From Deltaproteobacteria bacterium (GTDB lineage: Bacteria > Desulfobacterota > Desulfuromonadia > Desulfuromonadales > BM103): a stretch of DNA of 6,301 bases. Of the stretch, positions 1 through 5,378 are shown piece by piece. The position numbers and the translations under genes are program-made. The stretch lies in assembly GCA_006226895.1 (NCBI GenBank), contig SBFN01000077.1, forward strand, positions 1 to 6,301, read 5' to 3'. How positions within the stretch are numbered: position 1 is the stretch's first letter; every line of letters begins with the position of its first letter. Below the pieces are notes generated by a model. The model made no database searches. It worked only from the letters and a program-made list of their open reading frames with translations, and was not told the DNA's origin.

Positions 1-629
1 TCATTATGGTTCTGTTTGATCAGATCACGAAAGTCAGCGATATCTTCATCGCGCCAGTCGGCATCCTTGGTCACCGTTGGAGCCTCTGCAAAGAGATGCT
101 TCGGGAGAGCCTCGGTAAAGAGATGGTGCATGCCTGTCTCCGGATCACAGACCGCCATGGCTCCGCAGGTGTCACCATGGTAACCGCGCCGGATTGTCAA
201 CATTCGCTGCTTGCCGGGCTGTCCCTTTGAGTGCCAGTACTGGATAGCCATCTTGATAGCAACTTCGACGCTGACTGACCCTGAGTCGCAAAAGAACACA
301 CGCGCAAGAGGCTCCGGTGTCAAAGTGATCAGACGTGCAGCAAGTTCTGCCGCCGGGCGATGGGTCAGACCACCGAACATAACGTGTGACATCTCATCCA
401 GCTGCGCCTTGGCGGCCGCATTGATGACAGGATGATTGTAACCATGAATGACCGACCACCAGGACGACATGCCATCGATCAATTGACGACCGTCCTCAAG
501 GTTTAAGTAAACTCCTTGCGCATTTTTAACGGGGTAGGGTGGGAGAGCCCCCTCAAGGGGTGCATAGGGGTGCCAGACGTGATCTTTTTCGAATTCGAGC
601 CAGCGGCCGTCATCCAGGAGGTTGGACAT
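1..629 (-). CDS. bioA: Adenosylmethionine-8-amino-7-oxononanoate aminotransferase (BioA), N-terminal half, runs off the left edge
   Basis: BioA is a cytoplasmic PLP-dependent enzyme that uses S-adenosylmethionine as amino donor to turn 7-keto-8-aminopelargonate (KAPA) into 7,8-diaminopelargonate (DAPA) in biotin synthesis. The visible 209 codons match the family closely: WHPY at 19-22, DGMSSWW at 52-58 (the substrate-site tryptophan pair), MSHVMFGG at 80-87, DSGSVSVEVA at 115-124 (PLP phosphate region) and GYHGDT at 149-154 (the Tyr that stacks on PLP). The PLP-binding lysine would lie beyond base 1; the family is usually about 425-450 residues. The ATG at 627-629 fits the family N-terminus and has an AAGGA ribosome binding site at 639-643 with 9-base spacing. 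The 93-base gap to the DedA gene upstream suggests a separate promoter, but I see only weak boxes and no BirA-like operator. The reading frame is intact to the edge. Confidence 0.96.
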   Translation of the reverse strand, partial: MSNLLDDGRWLEFEKDHVWHPYAPLEGALPPYPVKNAQGVYLNLEDGRQLIDGMSSWWSVIHGYNHPVINAAAKAQLDEMSHVMFGGLTHRPAAELAARLITLTPEPLARVFFCDSGSVSVEVAIKMAIQYWHSKGQPGKQRMLTIRRGYHGDTCGAMAVCDPETGMHHLFTEALPKHLFAEAPTVTKDADWRDEDIADFRDLIKQNHN

Positions 630-638
630 GAGTGTTGG

Positions 639-643
639 TCCTT
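639..643 (-). promoter_or_regulatory. Ribosome binding site of bioA
   Basis: AAGGA on the minus strand, 9 bases before the ATG at 627-629. It supports the chosen bioA start. Confidence 0.6.
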
Positions 644-722
644 AAGACTTGATCAGGTGATTTACTTATAGCTTAGCGGAAAAATAAGGCCTGAACAAGG
701 AATGTATGAGGTTAGGGAGCTT

Positions 723-1373
723 TCAGGACGAACTGTCCTCTTCATGCTTCGCACTGTGCTGGTACTGCTGGGGTAATAACTTGCGTCTCAGCCACGTCAG
801 CAGCAGGCAGGCGACGAGTGCTAATGCTAGCAACAGGCCCAGCCGTCCGGTTAAGGTCTCGGCGCGCTGCCAGCTGGTGCCGCCGAGAAAGCCGAGCCCC
901 GGATAGCTGATCCCCCAGAGGATGCCGCTGATGATTGAGTAGAGTGTGAAAGCCAGCGGGCGCATCTGACTGGCTCCGGCAACAAAAGGAACCAACCCGC
1001 GAATCGGACCGAGGAAGCGGCCGAAGAACACGCTCTTGCCACCATGTTCAATAAAGAATATCTCGGTCATGCGCAGTAGGCTTTGGCGTTTTTTCAGTAG
1101 CTGCCATTTCCAGAGATGGATGCCGAAGCGTGCTCCCAGCCAGTAGCTTAAGAGGTCTCCAGCCAGGGCACCGCATGCCGCAGCGGCCATGACCGCCTCG
1201 ATCTGGGCTTTGCCCTGGAAGGCAAGCCACCCGCTGAAGACTGTCAACACGCTGCCTGGCATGATCAGCCCGACTCCGACAAGAGCTTCAAAAAAGGCAA
1301 TTAAAAAGACCGCGGCGATGAATAACCCTCCGCCCGGTAACAGATTGAATATCTCTTGCAGCCAATGTTCCAT
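723..1373 (-). CDS. DedA-family (SNARE-associated/VTT domain) inner-membrane protein
   Basis: This 216-residue protein is an integral inner-membrane protein of the DedA family, whose members are linked to lipid (undecaprenyl phosphate or phosphatidylethanolamine) flipping, membrane potential and envelope integrity; the substrate here is unknown. Family hallmarks seen are the acidic residue E29 in the first re-entrant segment, PGS at 39-41, GDLLSYWLGARFG at 72-84, and the conserved block FFGRFLGPIRGLVPFVAG at 116-133 with R119 and R125. Hydrophobic helices follow near 140-165 and 178-195, and the tail is charged and hydrophilic. The second acidic residue known from E. coli YqjA (D51) is replaced by S41, as I recall from the VGLxxPG[ST] subgroup. 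The ATG at 1371-1373 has no strong ribosome binding site and lies only 22 bases after the HD-domain gene stop, so translation may depend on the upstream gene in an operon. Confidence 0.93.
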   Translation of the reverse strand: MEHWLQEIFNLLPGGGLFIAAVFLIAFFEALVGVGLIMPGSVLTVFSGWLAFQGKAQIEAVMAAAACGALAGDLLSYWLGARFGIHLWKWQLLKKRQSLLRMTEIFFIEHGGKSVFFGRFLGPIRGLVPFVAGASQMRPLAFTLYSIISGILWGISYPGLGFLGGTSWQRAETLTGRLGLLLALALVACLLLTWLRRKLLPQQYQHSAKHEEDSSS

Positions 1374-1395
1374 CGCGCCCGCTCTATTTCAGGGT

Positions 1396-1962
1396 TCAGG
1401 TTTGGAACTTCTGGTGCCAGCGGTTAAAAATATCCACCTTCTTGCTGTCAAAACGAGCTAAAGAAGAACGGACTTTTTCAGCCGTACGTTTGCCCGGTGT
1501 AGTTTTGGAGTAGAAGAGGTCAGCATAAGCGATAATCCTCTCTTCCAGAGTCTGTGGACTCATGTCACGATGTGGCAACGGAAGCCCTTGTCCCCTGATG
1601 TCTTCCACACTTAAGCCGACTCCGATGTGGCGTTCGCAGACCAACGCATGACGCGGCAGCCCTTCTTCGCGTAGCAACTCAGCTCCAATAATCCCGTGAC
1701 AAATATAGGGTTTGTCGCCGAAGCAAGCCAACTTTGGAGAGTCGGTATAAAGCATGCCGATATCGTGCAGCAACGCTGCCGTCTCGACAAATTCGAGATC
1801 GACAGCTTCTGTTCGTTCGGCATGGCTTGCAACACTTACCGCCAGTTTGGCAACCTGGATACTGTGTGCCAGAAGAACCTTTCTGGCTTCTTTGTGCTCA
1901 CCGTAATATTTATCAATTAAAGCAAGTGCTTGCAAATTATTACCTAAAGTAATATGTGGCAT
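1396..1962 (-). CDS. HD-domain phosphohydrolase (HDIG type)
   Basis: A soluble 188-residue HD-superfamily protein, expected to be a metal-dependent phosphohydrolase acting on a nucleotide or other phosphoester. The motifs are complete: H33 in LLAHSIQVAK, H66-D67 in ALLHDIGM (the namesake HDIG), H89 in CHGIIGAELL, H112 in CERHIGVGL, and D148 in ERIIAYADLFYSK. H33, H66, D67 and D148 would be the classical metal ligands. No GYP residues of c-di-GMP phosphodiesterases and no (p)ppGpp synthetase or tRNA-nucleotidyltransferase domain are attached, so the substrate cannot be named. The ATG at 1960-1962 is the only reasonable start; its ribosome binding site is weak. It is the first gene after a 180-base gap and is followed after 22 bases by the DedA gene, which suggests a two-gene operon. 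Confidence 0.92.
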   Translation of the reverse strand: MPHITLGNNLQALALIDKYYGEHKEARKVLLAHSIQVAKLAVSVASHAERTEAVDLEFVETAALLHDIGMLYTDSPKLACFGDKPYICHGIIGAELLREEGLPRHALVCERHIGVGLSVEDIRGQGLPLPHRDMSPQTLEERIIAYADLFYSKTTPGKRTAEKVRSSLARFDSKKVDIFNRWHQKFQT

Positions 1963-2004
1963 TTTTATGATGGTTCAGGTTTGTATGATTTAAAAGTAAT
2001 GTTC

Positions 2005-2102
2005 AATGCAAAGTCGCAAAGAATGCTGAGAAAAATCTCTTGAAACGGTGAAGAGTGGTTTGGCTGTGGCAATTCACCTCTGCGACTTCGCCCTTTGCGT
2101 TT
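2005..2102. repeat. Imperfect intergenic palindrome with GCAAAG units (REP-like)
   Basis: The 180-base gap between the lipoprotein and HD genes holds an inverted repeat. AAGTCGCA at 2011-2018 pairs perfectly with TGCGACTT at 2081-2088, and the pairing extends past one mismatch to 2021 and 2078. GCAAAG at 2008-2013 can instead pair with CTTTGC at 2093-2098. Inside the loop a second pair, GGTGAA at 2047-2052 with TTCACC at 2073-2078, could form a nested stem. The units resemble the CGCAAAG-rich repeats that I recall scattered between genes in Geobacter-like genomes. It could be a mobile-type palindromic repeat, a transcription terminator for the lipoprotein gene, or both; there is no clear T-tract. 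Copy number cannot be judged from one window. Confidence 0.5.
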
Positions 2103-2142
2103 AAGTCTGTTTTGGCTTTGTTTAGATTGTCACCCCGTTGCT

Positions 2143-2673
2143 TCATTGAACAACCTGAAACGTATGAATCACTTTATCCATTACCCCTGAGTAAAGTTTT
2201 GTATTTTCTTTCAGTGTTGTCAGGTAGATCAGGTAGCTGCGGTTAACATTTGAGAATTGATAACTTTCAAAATGCTTTTCTGCGCTGTCTCCAACAATGT
2301 GCGTGGCCTTGCCAGCTGGCAGGGCGACCTCTTCTTCCAGTGAAATTTTTAAGCCCGCAAGCTCCTGGTAGAGTCGAGCCGTTTGCTGCTCGGGTTCGAT
2401 CGTCTTCCGCTCCTGTGAGATGAGCCTCAGAAGTGTGCCGTCAGCCTGTGGAGGCGTCCAGCGGAGTTCGCCACTTTTAGTGCCGTAGGTGAGACGACGG
2501 TCTTTGGTCCACAAAAGCGGGTATTCGATAGCACACTCGAGTACAGCGTCGATATACATACCGGTTTTGATCTTTGGTCCGGTCTCCTGCATGGCGGCGC
2601 AACCTTGGAGGAGAAGACTGCAGGCGACCAACAGGGCTGGTAGCAATCGAAATGTCAGGTATGGTCGAATCAT
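2143..2673 (-). CDS. Uncharacterised lipoprotein
   Basis: I do not recognise a named family. The 176-residue product starts with a textbook lipoprotein signal: R3 and R9, a hydrophobic run at 10-22, and the lipobox LLQGC with the lipidated Cys at 25. Ala at +2 predicts sorting to the outer membrane. The mature part has one more Cys (47) next to a YPLLW motif (51-55), then alternating strand-like stretches ending in DKVIHTFQ (166-173). The layout loosely recalls small DcrB/PsbP-like periplasmic domains, but that is only an impression. The ATG at 2671-2673 is chosen because a GTG 45 bases upstream would overlap the -10 box and put 15 polar residues before the signal peptide. It has its own promoter and stands alone between the MFS gene and a 180-base gap. 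Confidence 0.88.
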   Translation of the reverse strand: MIRPYLTFRLLPALLVACSLLLQGCAAMQETGPKIKTGMYIDAVLECAIEYPLLWTKDRRLTYGTKSGELRWTPPQADGTLLRLISQERKTIEPEQQTARLYQELAGLKISLEEEVALPAGKATHIVGDSAEKHFESYQFSNVNRSYLIYLTTLKENTKLYSGVMDKVIHTFQVVQ

Positions 2674-2709
2674 GGACTTGCCAAAGCTTAAGGTTTGACT
2701 CTCCCTGCA

Positions 2710-2739
2710 ATTATACACAGCGCCAAGAAAGTATGTAAC
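2710..2739 (-). promoter_or_regulatory. Sigma-70 type promoter of the lipoprotein gene
   Basis: A perfect TATAAT (-10) lies at 2710-2715 and GTTACA (-35, 4 of 6 matches) at 2734-2739, with an 18-base spacer. The predicted start near 2703 gives a leader of about 30 bases before the ATG at 2671-2673. The promoter lies wholly in the 94-base gap after the MFS gene. Confidence 0.6.
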
Positions 2740-2767
2740 AACTTGTATATTTCTTCAATCGGCCTGT

Positions 2768-3991
2768 TTAGCTGTTCCAGACGGTTTTTGTGTTCTTTAT
2801 GAATGGCCAGATGAGAACAGCAACGAGCAGAACCTGCGTGATGAGCAGAATCATGAAACAAAAGCTGAGACCAGAACGATCCGCCATCCCTCCGACCAGG
2901 GGGGCGGTGATCACAAAGCCGAGTCTGAAGGTTAGTGACTTAAGAGACAGAATGCTGGCGCGTTCATGTCTCTCACTCTGCTTTTGCAGAGCGAGGCGCA
3001 GAAAAGGCCCTTGAATGCCGCGCATGATCGTAAGCAGGAAGTAGAAGGCGAAGCCCCAGATCAGCTGGTTGAAGGCCAGGCCCGTATAGCCAATGGCGAT
3101 CAGTGCCAAAAGGAGTATGGGTGTCCCTCGTGCTCCAAGGTGATATTGGATGCGATGGCTTAAGAGAGAGCCGAATGAAACACAAAGGTTGGCAACGGCC
3201 CAGATCGGGCCGAACCAGACCAGGGGGACGTTGATCGATTGCATGTAAGGTTGAATCAGCCAGACCGGATAAAAAGATGCCAGCCCCAGCATAGCGGCGA
3301 GCAGGATACTGTAACGCAGACCAGGCTTCAGCAAGAAGGCTTTGCGGGCAATCCCAAGGGCTTCGCGCAGATGGGACGCCGTATGTCTTTTTGCCGCAGG
3401 GATTTCCTTCAGGTTGCGGCAGACAAACAAGGCGGAAATCCAGACACCTATCTGCAGCAGGAAGGGCAGGAGAGGAAACCAGGCGTAGAGTGCCCCTGCG
3501 CCGATCGCGCCAACGGCCTCCCCGGCCTGCGCCCAGGCTGTCATGCGACCATCATGCTTCGCGTATTCGTCTTCCTTGCCTTCGTGGCGGAGTGTTTCGT
3601 AGAGCAGGGCGCTATCTGCTCCGCTGATAAACGCATATGAGATACCAAGCTGTATTTCAGCAACGAGAACACCGGCAAACGAACCGGCAAAAGTATAGGT
3701 TGCCCAGCCGGTGATGCCGAACAGACAGGCGAGGTTGAGGGCAAACCGGTAACCTAGACGGTCACTCAAGTAGCCTGACGGAAACTCCATGATCAGGGTT
3801 GCCAGGGAAAAGAGGGCTTGCAGTATTAGGATCTCAGAAAGGCTTAAGCCGATCTGGTCCTTCCAGAAAAGCGTGATGATGGCCATGGGCAGCAGGGCCA
3901 TCTTCAGGCTGGCAAAGATGTTGAGAAGGAGGATGTTTCTTTTGAAGGTCTCTGGCGCGCGGTGCGTGGCAAGCGGAGAGGAGGTAGACAT
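2768..3991 (-). CDS. Major facilitator superfamily transporter
   Basis: A 407-residue inner-membrane protein with about 12 hydrophobic segments in two halves, joined by a charged central loop near 192-225. MFS motif A is clear after the second helix: GYLSDRLGYR at 73-82 (G73, D77, R78, G80, R82). SGADSALLYETL at 123-134, followed by a charged stretch at 135-149, is typical of a group of drug-efflux-like permeases that I know mostly as uncharacterised; a second motif-A-like GGMADRSG sits at 367-374. Proton-driven export of a small molecule is the likely role, but the substrate cannot be read from the sequence. The ATG at 3989-3991 has a poor ribosome binding site but gives a normal N-terminus. 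No regulator or periplasmic adaptor adjoins it; the neighbours (ferredoxin, lipoprotein) do not suggest a function. Confidence 0.92.
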   Translation of the reverse strand: MSTSSPLATHRAPETFKRNILLLNIFASLKMALLPMAIITLFWKDQIGLSLSEILILQALFSLATLIMEFPSGYLSDRLGYRFALNLACLFGITGWATYTFAGSFAGVLVAEIQLGISYAFISGADSALLYETLRHEGKEDEYAKHDGRMTAWAQAGEAVGAIGAGALYAWFPLLPFLLQIGVWISALFVCRNLKEIPAAKRHTASHLREALGIARKAFLLKPGLRYSILLAAMLGLASFYPVWLIQPYMQSINVPLVWFGPIWAVANLCVSFGSLLSHRIQYHLGARGTPILLLALIAIGYTGLAFNQLIWGFAFYFLLTIMRGIQGPFLRLALQKQSERHERASILSLKSLTFRLGFVITAPLVGGMADRSGLSFCFMILLITQVLLVAVLIWPFIKNTKTVWNS

Positions 3992-4022
3992 ATTCAGATC
4001 TTGGAGGCCTGCGGCACAGAAG

Positions 4023-4049
4023 ATTATATTATTTTAAGACGTTTAACAA
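4023..4049 (-). promoter_or_regulatory. Possible promoter of the MFS gene
   Basis: A perfect TATAAT at 4023-4028 lies in an AT-rich patch of the 115-base gap after the ferredoxin gene. The nearest -35-like box is TTGTTA at 4044-4049, but the 15-base spacer is short. The leader would be about 25 bases. Confidence 0.4.
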
Positions 4050-4106
4050 CGGGTGTCAGCAGTGAGCATGAAGAGTCTCCACGCCACACACTACGCGCCG
4101 CAAGAT

Positions 4107-4313
4107 TTAAACCCAATAAATACAGGCCGAAGGACAATTGTCCATGGCGGACTCTATCTTAGCTTCCGGTGCGCCGGTGGGGTTGTGAACGACAGCTTTC
4201 TCGTGGGCGTGTCCGTTGTGACTGTCTTTCATGCTGAAGACCTCAGGGCAGAGCTGGGTACAGACTTCACAGCCAATGCAGCAGTCGGGGTCAATAGCGG
4301 GTGTGCGTGACAT
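4107..4313 (-). CDS. Single-cluster [4Fe-4S] ferredoxin
   Basis: A 68-residue cytoplasmic electron carrier. CIGCEVCTQLCP at 12-23 and NCPSACI at 59-65 give the ligands of one [4Fe-4S] cluster: C12, C15, C18 and C60. C22 occupies the place that in Thermotoga and Desulfovibrio gigas ferredoxins forms a disulfide, but the usual partner Cys before the last ligand is Glu here (E50). Extra cysteines sit at 11 and 64. A short His-rich insertion (H32, H35, H37, H43) lies between PEVF and VVHNPTG. The start is certain: AGGAG at 4321-4325, 7 bases before the ATG. The gene is monocistronic in layout, so its redox partner enzyme is not shown by context. This ferredoxin type is, to my recollection, common in Geobacter-like bacteria. 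Confidence 0.95.
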   Translation of the reverse strand: MSRTPAIDPDCCIGCEVCTQLCPEVFSMKDSHNGHAHEKAVVHNPTGAPEAKIESAMDNCPSACIYWV

Positions 4314-4320
4314 GTGTGTG

Positions 4321-4325
4321 CTCCT
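4321..4325 (-). promoter_or_regulatory. Ribosome binding site of the ferredoxin gene
   Basis: AGGAG, 7 bases upstream of the ATG at 4311-4313; a strong site that fits a highly expressed small protein. Confidence 0.75.
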
Positions 4326-4429
4326 GGTAAAAGAAATGTGATTAGAGGTGTCAGCTTACTGCAAAAGAAAAATCTTGGCTAGGAGATTGTCGACTATTGA
4401 GTCCATTCCTTGTGCCTGGGGCAACGGCA

Positions 4430-4457
4430 AACGGCCTGGCGGTTATGCCAGGCCGTT
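4430..4457 (-). terminator. Hairpin after mscS, probable transcription terminator
   Basis: A perfect 11-bp inverted repeat, AACGGCCTGGC paired with GCCAGGCCGTT, with a 6-base loop, 30 bases after the mscS stop. It is GC-rich and ends in UUU on the minus-strand transcript, but the U-run is then broken by GCC, so it is not a canonical intrinsic terminator. It may also stabilise the 3' end of the mRNA. It lies upstream of the ferredoxin gene and would separate the two units. Confidence 0.65.
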
Positions 4458-4487
4458 ATGATGAATGTCGCACATCTCAGACGCGTC

Positions 4488-5279
4488 TTATTTTGCGGCA
4501 GCCTCTTGCTGGTAAAGATGGACATCGCGCTGAGGGTAGGGGATGCCAATGTTTTCTTCGTCGAAGCGCGTTTTCACCGCGGCGTGCAGGTCGAAGTGGA
4601 CACCCCAGTAGTCCACTGCGTTCACCCAGGGGCGAAAGGCAAAGTTGACACTGTTGTCGGCCAGTTCAAGCACACCGATTGTCGGGGCCGGGTCTTGAAG
4701 AATCCGGCTTTCTTTGGCGAGGATATCTTCAAGGACCTTCTTCACATGACTTAAATCCGCATCGTAACTGACACCGACAACCATGTCGATGCGCCGGGTC
4801 GGCTTGGTCGAATAGTTGATAATGTTGTCGCCGATCAATTTGCCGTTTGGAACGTAGACCGTCTTGTTGTCACCTGTTTTCAGCTGGGTAGAGAAGACGT
4901 TGAGGGTTTCGACGACGCCGAGAACACCTGCCGCTTCGATAAAGTCGCCCGCTTTGAACTGTTTGAAAATCAGAATCATAACGCCTGCGGCGAAGTTGCC
5001 GAGTGAATCTTTCAGGGCCAGGCCAATAGCCAGGCCGGCGGCACCAACAACGGCGACCAGCGATGTGGTTTGTATGCCGACCTTGTTTAATGCCGCGATC
5101 ACGGCAAAGGTTACGACGAGCGCGTTAATCAGGTTGCCGACAAAGCCGGTCAAAGCCTGGTCGGCATCACGACGCTCCATCAGGCCTTTGACCAATCGGG
5201 CAATCATCTTGGCACCCCAGAAACCGATAGCGAGAATGATGATAGCGTAAGCGATGTTAGTGAACATTTGTGTCGCCAC
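4488..5279 (-). CDS. mscS: Small-conductance mechanosensitive channel MscS
   Basis: An inner-membrane channel that opens under membrane tension to release solutes during osmotic downshock; the family forms heptamers. The 263 residues give TM1 (about 5-26), TM2 (about 45-66) and the pore helix TM3 (about 72-107) with the GAAGLAIGLAL packing pattern. The beta domain contains PNGKLIGDNIINYS (144-157), and the C-terminal alpha/beta domain closes with GIPYPQRDVHLY (245-256). Length is near that of E. coli MscS (286), with a shorter N-terminus. At the hinge, the E. coli Q112-G113 pair is Lys-Asp (LALKDSLGN). I chose the GTG at 5277-5279 because AGGAGG lies 5 bases before it; a TTG 18 bases upstream would put that site inside the gene. 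It follows the sigma-54 regulator by about 100 bases; no functional tie is evident. Confidence 0.95.
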   Translation of the reverse strand: MATQMFTNIAYAIIILAIGFWGAKMIARLVKGLMERRDADQALTGFVGNLINALVVTFAVIAALNKVGIQTTSLVAVVGAAGLAIGLALKDSLGNFAAGVMILIFKQFKAGDFIEAAGVLGVVETLNVFSTQLKTGDNKTVYVPNGKLIGDNIINYSTKPTRRIDMVVGVSYDADLSHVKKVLEDILAKESRILQDPAPTIGVLELADNSVNFAFRPWVNAVDYWGVHFDLHAAVKTRFDEENIGIPYPQRDVHLYQQEAAAK

Positions 5280-5284
5280 TGAAA

Positions 5285-5290
5285 CCTCCT
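5285..5290 (-). promoter_or_regulatory. Ribosome binding site that fixes the mscS start
   Basis: A perfect AGGAGG, 5 bases before the GTG at 5277-5279. It decides in favour of the GTG over the in-frame TTG at 5295-5297 and the ATG at 5265-5267. Confidence 0.75.
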
Positions 5291-5378
5291 CTGTCAACTT
5301 GAACTCTTTAGCTGAAAGTCGACGGAATTGTTGATTAAGTAATGTTCCTGCATTTTCCTGAAATAAAAGCTCCTCTAT

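Noticed and set aside
665..698. Promoter for bioA (TTGTTC at 693-698, TAAGCT at 670-675 or TATAAG at 665-670)
   Set aside because: Either the -10 box is poor or the spacer is 22 bases; not good enough to list. No BirA-like operator is visible.
1963..2020. Promoter for the HD gene
   Set aside because: The AT-rich stretch has TTG-type -35 boxes but no convincing -10 at a proper distance.
2674..2718. GTG start for the lipoprotein at 2716-2718
   Set aside because: It would overlap the -10 box and add 15 polar residues in front of a complete signal peptide.
3239..3640. 133-codon plus-strand ORF opposite the MFS gene
   Set aside because: Its product has no recognisable domain, while the minus-strand MFS protein is fully conserved in pattern; it is an antisense shadow.
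4363..4413. 16-codon ORF on the minus strand upstream of the ferredoxin gene
   Set aside because: Its purine-rich site abuts the ATG with no spacing and the peptide is unremarkable.
5294..5353. 19-codon leader ORF upstream of mscS on the minus strand
   Set aside because: It has a start codon, but the AGGA-like site is only about 2 bases from it and the peptide has no recognisable features; chance ORFs of this size are common.
5280..5378. Open reading frame linking the regulator stop to mscS in the same frame, as if a fusion
   Set aside because: The frames agree, but the TAA at 5379-5381 is clean and the mscS ribosome binding site and GTG are strong, so separate genes are simpler.
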